Origin: Trichobilharzia regenti
Lineage: Eukaryota; Platyhelminthes; Trematoda; Strigeidida; Schistosomatidae
Direction: 5' to 3'
Assembly: GCA_944472135.2 (NCBI GenBank)
Contig: OX235263.1
Span: 28,387,379 to 28,451,378, forward strand
Length of the DNA: 64,000 nt
A program made the position numbers and the translations under genes. Position 1 is the first letter of the stretch. Every line of letters begins with the position of its first letter. The notes under the pieces are model-generated. The model had not been told where the DNA came from. It ran no database searches and worked only from the letters and a program-made list of their open reading frames with translations. Shown in pieces: positions 36,639 to 47,237 of this stretch.

Positions 36639-39600
36639 TTTCGAAACGACATTGGGAGATACAAGACTGATAAGCAAATAAACTACATTGAATTAGTCAT
36701 GCAGAAAGACGATTGCGAATGTTTTCCGGGTCATGTTCGAATGGATAAGAGGAGAGGGGTATGAGAGATGAAAATTAGGAGAAAATGCATCATGCGTCAT
36801 TCACATCACTTAGAAAAACAATTATTCATTAAAAAATATATCAAGAATTGCAAACAGGCTAATATCAATAATACTAGTTATATTAACAATAATGATAATA
36901 GTGTTGAAGTGAGTGAAGATAATCCTACTGATAAAGGATAGTTTGAAAGGAATCAGGAATAATAATAAGAAGTAGACTAATAAGAATACTAAGTAAAACG
37001 TATTATCATGGTAGATTCAGAGTGACGACCATCTCGTTTTGTAAACAGACACCTGGTTTATAAACTTGAATTGCACAAGCCTCTGCAATTGCAAGCATCT
37101 TCTTGTTTCTTTGTCTGCTGACATTAGTGAATGACTTGACCATGTCGATATCATGTCCCTAATCCGAAATATATTTTGTGATTGAGAATTTTTTCAATTT
37201 GCACTCATGTGTTTTCAACTATTTTGGCAATGTTCTATAATGCGAGTAGACAATCGCCTTTCCATTCGACGTATGTATTTGCTTCCACAAACACACTCAC
37301 ATTGATATACGCAGTTTGGAGTGGCGAGGATTAGCGACTGGTCCTTCCCAGGTTATTGAAGCACTTGCTTGGTGATGTTAAGGAGAAAATATTTGCAGCA
37401 TAATAAGTTCTCTTAATGGCTTCATCGAGTCTTCGTTTGAATACTTCCTGTGCATCATCTCCTTTGACAGGTAAACTGATATATGTAGGTTTATTCGGAA
37501 CTGTTTGGGTTGTTTTGTAAGGGTTAATTTCTTCAAAGTGTTTATCAATGAACTTCTCAGGATATCTTTTCATAGTAAATATATCCTTCAGAGATTTTAT
37601 TTCATGCTCAATAGTACTGTAAGAACAAAGTTTTCGTGCTCTATTCAACAGTGTTCTGACCAAGTTGTTTTTATGCTTGATTGAAACAAATCTCTTGAAA
37701 TACATATACTGTTCTGTCGATGAAGACTTTCTTAATATAGATCTTTCGATTATGCCATCATTCATTTTCGCTAGATAAACTTCTTGGAATTTAAAAGAAT
37801 CGTTTTTCTCATATTCTACTGTGAAATTGAGATAAGGATGTAATCAGTTGAAATTTTTCAAGATGTCTTCCACTTTTGATCTGCTTTCACAGACAGTAAA
37901 ATTGTCATCAACGTATCTTAGGTATAGTTCTGTTTCTTGTATATGTTGCTACAAGGTACCGTTTTCTAGGCGTGACAAGAATAAGTCAACCAAAAGTGGT
38001 CCTAAAAGGGCTTCCCATTGCGAAACCATCAACTTTACAGAATGGATGCCCGTCGAATTAGAATTGGACATTTTAGTACATAAGAGTAACAACTTTCTTG
38101 ATTCCGATGTTGCAATGGGTATGTCATAAGCTTCTTTACATATGAAGTCGATAGTCTCAATGACTGGCACATTTGTGAAGAGGAAATTAACATCGAAAAA
38201 GACCAAATGTTTGTCAGGTACATTGAAATCTTTGATTCGCTTGACAAACTGAAATGAATCAGAGACTACATATGTTCTGGAACAATTCCGCAAGGGCTGC
38301 AATAGTTCACATAGCCACTGTGCTAATTTGTGGTATGGTGAGTTTATCATAGAGAGATAGGGTCCTAACAGCGCTTCTGGCATGTGTATTTTGACGCGCC
38401 CATTTTGTTTTGGGATTTGTGACCCAATCGGTTTGGTATTTCTATATGTGTTTTCGTCAATATATCTCTGTTTTAAGAGTTGCCGTAGATGCTGAACAAT
38501 TTTCCTTTCAATCGATAACGTTTGATCTTTTGCATGATTATCCTATTTAAATTTAGATTCATCAGAGAGAGAGTTTGATGCATTTTTTTCGAGATAATTT
38601 ATCTTGTTCATCAGCACTACACTTTGTCCTTTATCAGGTTGTAAATTAACAAGATTATTGTCTTTTCGGAGCTTGTTTGAAATCTCCAGTGTTCTTCGGT
38701 GATATGCGACTTAGGATTGGTCGGCATGATTCGAAATTGATTAGCAATATCAACCATCTTTGATTTCAACCAGCCTTCGCTCTCACTGGACGTGGCCCCA
38801 CAAATCACGCTTTTTTGACCTTATTTCTTGTTTTCAATGTGCATCGGGAAATAAATGTTTGCACTTCTTGAAGAAGCCTCTCCCGGAAAGCATTAAATGA
38901 TCTAGTGCAATTGAGGTGAAGGATCACTATACACTGTGCACGATGAGATTTTTTGAAGGAATGTATCCAGACTAAAATTTATCATCAGACATTTTTTGAA
39001 ACTTACACGGCTACATCTTTACCGTCTTGCTGAATCACATTTGTGTTCTGAAACAGATGAAATCAGTAATATATGTGTATTATCATGCAAAGTGATTAGT
39101 GTACAAAATGACGAAGTTTAAATCATTCGTTCATTAAATCCTGCTTTATTAACCCTTTTTGCATGTTTTAAACTAAAAGTGGCACACATTTTCAACGGTA
39201 AAACTGGTTCTCTACTACTTGGAAATAATATATTCTGCATTTACTGGTAATCTTTCAAAGTTTCCAAAGATTTTGCAGCACCTGATACCGTTTCATAATT
39301 TACTTTTTCCTTTTTTCAGTGGCAGATTCGATAGAAGTGAGTTGTTATTGGTAGAAACCTTATGATGATTTATTATCGGAGATTTCATTCTCCTCACCGC
39401 TAGTGATTACATTCATCCGATCAAGCTTTGAAATTTCAGAGTTAGAATACTGTGTAGATCGTCAGGTTTTAGTGATGACTGACGCCTCCTGACTCGTTTG
39501 TGTACATAAAAACCGACGATTGGCTTCCACTATCGGTAACATTTGGCGAAAATTGTGTTCTGGAAATTTCTACATCGAAGGGATATGTAACCTAAACCAA

Positions 39601-42363
39601 ATACACAGTTGAATTAATAGGTGAATAAATGGCTGACTAACCTAGGCAGCTGATATTTCAGATGAAGTGACACTGGTAATCACCTATCAATAAAAATACA
39701 ATCAGTGAAGATTGACAGTTCTCTCAAGAGATTTGTATTTCGATATAAAATAAGTGTACCATGGACAAACTGTACTAACATGAAGAGCGGCTTATTGGTT
39801 GTAGATTCGACATTAGTGCTGTCGGGTATAATTACTTTTGTTGCATTAATTTGACAATGTTACTAAAACCATTTGTTATTCTCCAGGTTATTTAATACCA
39901 TCCTGCTTCGCTTTGTGAGGATATTGTCACAAATTAGATGGCTCCGATTACATTTCAATAACTACAAATAAGCAGAGTGTAGTCAAATAGGTTCTTTTGA
40001 CTGGAAGGAGATTGAAAATAATTATTTGTAGGAATAAAAAGATGTTTCAATTGAATCACAGTGTCTATTAGACGCATTTTTCGCACACCACAAGCTTCCT
40101 GAGGTGAAGTCACACTAAGTTTCTAGAAATGCTGTAACATTTTCTGATGTACAGAAGAGGCCATTTTGGACTACTGACTAAATTTCAACTTTGTTTTCCA
40201 TTTTCAATCAGTGATTTTTATTCTGATGTCTTTATTCAAACATTGTATGTATGTTTGAAGCAATGCATTTAGATCAGCTATTAATTTGTTACGTTAGATA
40301 AATGGAGCTCACCCCTTCATTTTCATCCACTTCCAGTTGATTAATCAGGTAATTTGCGTAAACAGAATGGTTGTGGTGAATGTATTTAGCAAGATCACTT
40401 ATTCCGCTGATAGACTGGTTGTGGTTGCGTACTCGTTATATGAAACTAAATCTGTCCCGCTTAAATTTGCCATCCTATGTGGGAGATTTTTAATCTTTCA
40501 TTGTCTAATTTACTTAAGAATTACTGCGTTATAATGTGAAAGGCATCGGAAGACATCACTGGAATATGGGGTGTTGCTTAACCAACTCGTTGATACTTTT
40601 CGTCGATAGACGCACGTACTCCTGGAAGAAATTATCACATAGTATCCTGTCAGACTCTGAACATCTTTGCTATACACAACTATCCCCTTTCATCTCATCC
40701 AGTAGAAGTAGAAGAAACTATGGACTGTGTGCTCGGGCGAATAAGTGCAGTAATTCCGCTATGATTCATTTACCACATATTTACTGATGAGAAAAGTGTG
40801 TGACAGGAAAATCAAAACTCACTGAAGAACTCTCAGTAAGTGGCATTTGATTTTGTTGTCATTGGTAAAATAACGTGAGTACTTTCACTTGATATAATTT
40901 TATATGTTCATTTCTTATTGAATAATAATAATAATAGTGTAAATGGCATATTTTAAATACTATTATTATTAATATATCACGGTTACATAACTATCAGTGT
41001 TTGAAATATGCTTGAATAATTTTAGGCAACTGCGAAAAACCTTTCGAGCTTGGTTATTGCGGTGATCATACATACTACTTCTTTATTAGCAATTTGACAA
41101 CATGTGAAAAATGTCGCCCAGGAGAATGTAGTAGAAATGGAAATAACTTCGAGAGTTTCCAAGAATGCACAGCAAAATGCGGGTCAGTTTATGTTTCTTA
41201 TTATATACTTTTATCATTGAAACATTTATTTCAAAAGAAAATCATACGGTCATACTTCGAAGTCTAAGTCATCTACTCTCTCCTTTTCTTTGCAACGTGT
41301 GTACTTCTTATGCAATGATTGGACTAATTTCACCTCTGTGGGATCACAACTAAACTCACAATTCACTTTCTTTCCGTGCGATGTTGATTTCGTAGTATTA
41401 TGGTCGTCACTGGTCAAAGTATAGGTTAGATAATTATGTGTCACATCCAAATCAGGTGCTGAAAAACTTGAAAAACAAAACCATTAAATATCAAAATTGA
41501 TGGTCTTAATCAAAGTGTTTCATTTCTGAGAACATTATTACACGAATCCATATTTTTTACTGGAAATATGATGCTCAGTGCACTTTAGGGATTTATCGAC
41601 AAAAGTAGGACATTGAAGATGTTTTCCCCTACATAGTCAGTTTAGAATCCGATTCATTTAGCGTAAGGATTTGAAAATATGGCGTATAACAAATTAACTA
41701 CTAGCTTCGTCATTCTTTAATTAACCTCATATTAATATAGAACTGACAAAATACTATCAAAATATACCATGGGCTTAAAGGACAATTCCGCTGATTTAGA
41801 TACTATTTTGCCAGATCCATTGATTTATTTATCTCAGTTAAACTGCCCACAGAAGGCTAATTACGGATGTCTTGGTTTCCTAGTTAGGACGACCAATCTT
41901 CCAGGCTTATCCACGCAAACGTAGGACAGATCTTTTCAAATATCACCAAATAATTTGTCATAGTTTCACTTGATTCAAACTTCAAAATTCTGATTACCAT
42001 CCGTTTAATTAATGTTTGACTATCATGAAGCATGCATTCAACAAAAGCTGATTAGTCTGTTCGATCAGTTAATGGAATGGTAGTGTCGACTATAAAATAT
42101 GGTTGGTTTTGTTAATTTGTCACTGTTATTTTTATGGTAAGAAAACAAAGTTATATGAAAAACAGTGCTAACTAGTGTTCAATTCAATTAATTGATTTAA
42201 TAATGTTTCTTCAAAAGATTTTATGAAACAAAAATATCTGACGTTTTATTTGTTAGGAAACCTCGATTATCTCCCAAAAAATGTAAGTTCTTTCAAGACG
42301 AAATTTATCCTGATGTAGAATTGTCGAAATAATAGTTTATTGTTTATACTTATCTCATTAGAA
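35651..42363 (+). CDS. Gene D: secreted two-Kunitz-domain protein with micro-exons
   Basis: Exons: 35651-35708, 35755-35781 (27 nt), 35900-36064, 39320-39336 (17 nt), 41026-41182, 42257-42282 (26 nt) and 42362-42363 (completing TAA). All introns are GT-AG and every junction keeps phase. The product would be about 150 residues: signal peptide MFGIILIILIFQECLLSID, linker FVRGQDVYE, Kunitz 1, linker SGRFDR, Kunitz 2, and a basic tail GKPRLSPKK. Kunitz proteins are usually secreted serine-protease inhibitors, but both domains here depart from an inhibitory site. Kunitz 1 appears to lack one T in a T-run (35952-35958), which would shift the frame. This is either a pseudogene lesion or a homopolymer error. 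The very short last coding exon is the least certain. An antisense PLE sits in intron 3. Confidence 0.72.
35900..36064 (+). CDS. Gene D exon 3: Kunitz domain 1, four cysteines
   Basis: Reads MCFYPKDEGNGIDSIGNFF, then after a +1 shift YNATIGQCMKFTYKGAGGND and NNFDTEAECEQTC. Spacing matches BPTI exactly for Cys5, Cys30, Cys51 and Cys55, with Tyr35 and Asn43-Asn44-Phe45 in place. Position 14 is Gly and position 38 is Ala, so the Cys14-Cys38 bridge next to the inhibitory loop is gone as a pair. The P1 position is Ile. The frame shift lies at seven T residues where eight would keep the frame. Acceptor TTCATTTCAG, donor GTAATT. Confidence 0.72.
36588..36637. repeat. (TA)n microsatellite
   Basis: About 25 uninterrupted TA units lie in intron 3 of gene D. 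Confidence 0.9.
36840..38890 (-). mobile_element. Penelope-like element, RT plus GIY-YIG, in intron 3 of gene D
   Basis: Reading the minus strand from 38890: QPDKGQSVVLMNK (RT N-terminal block), MINSPYHKLAQWLCELL, motif A LVFFDVNFLFTNVPVIETI with intact Asp, GPLLVDLFLSRLENGT then a stop, catalytic LYLRYVDDNFTVC (near 37930), the linker ORF 37765-37331 (FVSIKHKNNLVRTLLNRA; RYPEKFIDKHFEE), and a GIY-YIG domain at about 37310-37200 (NCVYQCECVCGSKYI, RRMERRLSTRIIEH). The tail at 36840-37050 resembles 6820-6920. This is the most complete PLE here, with catalytic residues mostly kept. It is broken by stops and a frame change, and lies antisense to the host gene. Confidence 0.75.
41026..41182 (+). 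CDS. Gene D exon 5: Kunitz domain 2, seven cysteines
   Basis: Open throughout: SNCEKPFELGYCGDHTYYFF, ISNLTTCEKCRPGECSRNGN and NFESFQECTAKCG. All six Kunitz cysteines are present with near-standard spacing (one residue shorter between Cys14 and Cys30). A seventh cysteine replaces the normally conserved Phe33, and Pro stands at Tyr35. The residue after Cys14 (P1) is Gly, not Lys or Arg, so trypsin-type inhibition is not expected. Acceptor ATTTTAG, donor GTCAGT. Confidence 0.8.
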
Positions 42364-42369
42364 TCACAA

Positions 42370-44000
42370 AGGCGTGTCAACCGATGTATTTGATTCACCA
42401 GTAGAGATTCATTTATTTATTTCGACCGATAAATAATTTTGATATCTCCTTTCATAAATGTTCATAACCTGAAGCATAAACATTTTATGAGAACAATTTT
42501 GTATACATATATATATTTATATATCTCCGGTCAGAGAAGGTAACCGAATTGATATTGTTGGTTCCGATAACATGTGAAGAAGGAGATGAAACACTCAGAT
42601 TGACTAAATTTAAAACAGTTTGTTAGATATCAAATGTCGACAGTAACCGCACTAAACAAATGCGTTATCTTCGATGAGCAAATAAAACATTGTAAAAATC
42701 CACTAATTTCCAGTAAAACATTGCAGTAAAATAGTGTACAATTCTTGTAATATGATTATATTAAGCTATGCAAGTTTAATTTCCATTCACGAAATTAAGA
42801 GGGTTTTTGTCATAAAAAGAGAATAAATATGCTCAAGTGCATTCAACAATGACCATGAATTGCTTTAGGATGTAATGCATTATTGATCGAAATTCTTTCT
42901 TATCAACTACAAATGTTCAGACTAAAGAGTGAATGATATTCATGAATTCAGATTAGCAAATTTAAAAATACTAAAACAAATGAGATTAAACTAACCCTGT
43001 TTACAGTAAACAAACCAACTGAAGCTAAACGGTGATTAATTTGCCATTTTTATGTAACTACTCATTAGATATTATGAAAAATTATATACACATTAATTAT
43101 CACGTACTCATCGGGAATCATCAGTTTCCATGAAATATAAACTAGAACCATACAACGATTACATGTGAGCCGGAGTAATATCTCCTCTCTACAATTAGAA
43201 TACTAACAGGAAACGGATTTAAACAAATCCATAAAGATATGGTACAACATTGTAAAATATATTCACTCCTTGATAAACCTCATGAATTACATCTGATTTA
43301 GGTGTGTAACTATTGTTTGCTTGGTGTTAGGTCATGAAGTAAAAAAAGCATCGATATCAAGTGCGTTTCTCCCTACTATTCATTTAGAGAGTGAATCTAT
43401 CTGTCAAAAACTTAATGTATCATCCCATTTTCACGCGTCACTGGTGAACATCTAATTTCAGAGGTGACTGTGACTAGCGGCTAAAGCAGTTTAAAACAAT
43501 GAGCTCTGCCGCGCCCCACAAATCCGTCCTAACCCACACAAATTCCTACATCAAAATGACAATCGAAGCCTAAAACAATTGTGATATGCTGAAATAAGGA
43601 GGTGAAAACGAGACAGTTACAAAGAAATTAGTGACAAAATATTATTATGAAAAGAATACGAACACGCGGAAAATAGACGAACAAATACTAATTATGAGCT
43701 GACATAATTGGACGAACCAACGGACAGCTCGTTAATCCGTGTTTGGGGCAATTCAGAGTATGCACACACCGCGAAGGGAAACCAGAGAAATCTGCATAAA
43801 AAACGAAAAAGCTCAAAGAAAATACAGCAAACAAGAGCCGCAAAAATGAGCAAGCAACTCCAGTGTCCGAAAACAACGAAAAAAAGCCAACATAATGAAA
43901 ACATCTCACTAAAACAGCCATTGATTCAGACAAGTTTAGGGTAGACTAATGATTAAGACATCAAAAAAAAAAGCCGTTGAGCACCTGAAGGAAGACAGAA
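42370..44000. other. Between genes D and B, no confident exon
   Basis: 43440-43620 is a diverged copy of 48560-48720 (shared GTGACTGTGACTAGCGGCT). An open plus-strand frame at 43708-43944 is Lys/Gln-rich and looks low-complexity. A first, signal-peptide exon of gene B should be in or near this interval, but none stands out. AATAAA at 42681 could end gene D. Confidence 0.35.
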
Positions 44001-44003
44001 CAA

Positions 44004-47000
44004 ATTGAGCATAAGAATGATTTCCAAGCATTGGTACAGTGTGCAGCTAAAGAGCCTGAAGCTAGGACGAAAGAGCTGTCCAGTAGTCCAAGGTTTTCCA
44101 GTATTTCTCTAACTGATGTCAGCTCATGATGAAACTCCCCACCCAACAAAATAAAATCCCTATAGAAACCAATACTTGAGGACACCAAATACCTGTGAAA
44201 ATGAAGAAACCAACATAATTTTAAAAAATCCACAATCAGTGATTTCATGCAAGTAAACAGTCTCTATAAAATCAATTTCAGCTACCACAACACGTAAGTT
44301 CACGTTCTCTTTAGTTTAATTGCAATGGATTCGGCTCTATTTGTGCATGCATTGATCTGCCGAATATTCATCGAAACATCCTGTCAACGATTTGAAACAT
44401 TCAAAGTTATTCATTGCTATTAATCTTGTGTCCCATTTTTGTCAGCAGAAATTCGTTCGCTGATTTGTTCTCAAGCATATTCTAGTCTGGCATTTTTGTA
44501 TGTGGCATCCAGTTTCTCGAACTATTTCCTTTGTGATTTTCTCAAATATGAAGTCGCTTTGGCGTTTGCTTTTCAATATTCGCCTCTGAGTTAGGGAAAA
44601 CAGAATATCCGTACACAGATATCAGATACCAAAGTTGATCACACAGAACAAGAAACACGTCTGAAGACGGAGTTACAGTATATGCATCCATAGGTATGTT
44701 ACACAATCTTCGAATGTCGAGAGTTATTTTACTAAAGGTTAGAGCGATCCCTAGCCCAAGAATAACATTTTCATGAATTCTGTGTTGCTCTGCCCTCTCA
44801 ATCTGTGCTCACTGTGACGCCATGCACTCTCCTGTCGAGCTCGGTGAGTATTTTCCATCTGAATCGCGCCTATCGAACAATGCACGCATGAGACTACACT
44901 ATGTGGTGAGGAGCTGTTTCAAAGCGAAGTTGCAAGAATTTACCACAACCAATTATAACGATCTCCTTTCCTTTTGACAATGTTCGCTTTACACATCACA
45001 AATTGTACAAGCTTGTAGTAGGACGCATAATGTGCATTCCAACTCTTCACAACAACAGACCTTACCTACTCGAGTAGGGATATTTTCATTGACAACTACT
45101 ACTCAGCACGGATGGCTAACATTGTGGCGATGGAGGAGGAAATCTCACTTGTGTCGATGAGTTACTGCTTCACCTTCCATTTGCTGTACCCTACTGATCA
45201 TGGCTTCCCACTAATACCTCAGGTCACTACCTCAATAAAGCCAGTCGCTATTGAGCATTAGAATAATTTCCAAGCATTGGTACAGTGTGCAGCTAAAGAG
45301 CCTGAAGCTAGGACGAAAGAGCTGTCCAGTAGTCCAAGGTTTTCCAGTATTTCTCTAACTGATGTCAGCTCATGATGAAACTCCCCACCCAACAAAATAA
45401 AATCCCTATAGAAACCAATACTTGAGGACACCAAATACCTGTGAAAATGAAGAAACCAACATAATTTTAAAAAATCCACAATCAGTGATTTCATGCAAGT
45501 AAACAGTCTCTATAAAATCAATTTCAGCTACCACAACACGTAAGTTCACGTTCTCTTTAGTTTAATTGCAATGGATTCGGCTCTATTTGTGCATGCATTG
45601 ATCTGCCGAATATTCATCGAAACATCCTGTCAACGATTTGAAACATTCAAAGTTATTCATTGCTATTAATCTTGTGTCCCATTTTTGTCAGCAGAAATTC
45701 GTTCGCTGATTTGTTCTCAAGCATATTCTAGTCTGGCATTTTTGTATGTGGCATCCAGTTTCTCGAACTATTTCCTTTGTGATTTTCTCAAATATGAAGT
45801 CGCTTTGGCGTTTGCTTTTCAATATTCGCCTCTGAGTTAGGGAAAACAGAATATCCGTACACAGATATCAGATACCAAAGTTGATCACACAGAACAAGAA
45901 ACACGTCTGAAGACGGAGTTACAGTATATGCATCCATAGGTATGTTACACAATCTTCGAATGTCGAGAGTTATTTTACTAAAGGTTAGAGCGATCCCTAG
46001 CCCAAGAATAACATTTTCATGAATTCTGTGTTGCTCTGCCCTCTCAATCTGTGCTGACTGTGACGCCATGCACTCTTCTGTCAATCTCGGTAAGTATTTT
46101 CCATCTGAATCGCGCCTATCGAACAATGCACGCATGAGACTACACTATGTGGTGAGGAGCTGTTTCAAAGCGAAGTTGCAAGAATTTACCACAACCAATT
46201 ATAACGATCTCCTTTCCTTTTGACAATGTTCGCTTTACACGTCACAAATTGTACAAGCTTGTAGTAGGACGCATAATGTGCATTCCAACTCTTCACAACA
46301 ACAGACCTTACCTACTCGAGTAGGGATATTTTCATTGACAACTACTACTCAGCACGGATGGCTAACATTGTGGCGATGGAGGAGGAAATCTCACTTGTGT
46401 CGATGAGTTACTGCTTCACCTTCCATTTGCTGTACCCTACTGATCATGGCTTCCCACTAATACCTCAGGTCACTACCTCAATAAAGCCAGTCGCTATTGA
46501 GCATCAGAATAATTTCCAAGCATTGGTACAGTGTGCAGCTAAAGAGCCTGAAGCTAGGACGAAAGAGCTGTCCAGTAGTCCAAGGTTTTCCAGTATTTCT
46601 CTAACTGATGTCAGCTCATGATGAAACTCCCCACCCAACAAAATAAAATCCCTATAGAAACCAATACTTGAGGACACCAAATACCTGTGAAAATGAAGAA
46701 ACCAACATAATTTTAAAAAATCCACAATCAGTGATTTCATGCAAGTAAACAGTCTCTATAAAATCAATTTCAGCTACCACAACACGTAAGTTCACGTTCT
46801 CTTTAGTTTAATTGCAATGGATTCGGCTCTATTTGTGCATGCATTGATCTGCCGAATATTCATCGAAACATCCTGTCAACGATTTGAAACATTCAAAGTT
46901 ATTCATTGCTATTAATCTTGTGTCCCATTTTTGTCAGCAGAAATTCGTTCGCTGATTTGTTCTCAAGCATATTCTAGTCTGGCATTTTTGTATGTGGCAT

Positions 47001-47237
47001 CCAGTTTCTCGAACTATTTCCTTTGTGATTTTCTCAAATATGAAGTCGCTTTGGCGTTTGCTTTTCAATATTCGCCTCTGAGTTAGGGAAAACAGAATAT
47101 CCGTACACAGATATCAGATACCAAAGTTGATCACACAGAACAAGAAACACGTCTGAAGACGGAGTTACAGTATATGCATCCATAGGTATGTTACACAATC
47201 TTCGAATGTCGAGAGTTATTTTACTAAAGGTTAGAGC
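44004..47237. repeat. Tandem repeat, 1,246-bp unit, 2.6 copies
   Basis: Units start at 44004, 45250 and 46496, with the third ending at 47237. The copies are nearly identical, with only a few base differences, so the expansion is recent. Each unit carries one 12-nt exon-like block (44282-44293, 45528-45539, 46774-46785) on the plus strand and part of the TCATCATGAGCTGACATCAG repeat on the minus strand. Repeated open frames in the unit (minus strand, about 78-115 codons) have no recognised domain. Confidence 0.9.

Noticed and set aside
42487..42540. ATG-led hydrophobic stretch as gene B signal exon
   Set aside because: The hydrophobic part is mostly a TA microsatellite and the donor is weak.
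43708..43944. Lys/Gln-rich ORF as a nucleic-acid-binding protein
   Set aside because: Low-complexity composition, opposite strand equally open, no conserved copy.
45788..46135. 115-codon minus-strand ORF in the tandem unit, and the 78-codon ORF repeated three times
   Set aside because: No domain, and the repetition is explained by DNA duplication; kept only as part of the repeat.
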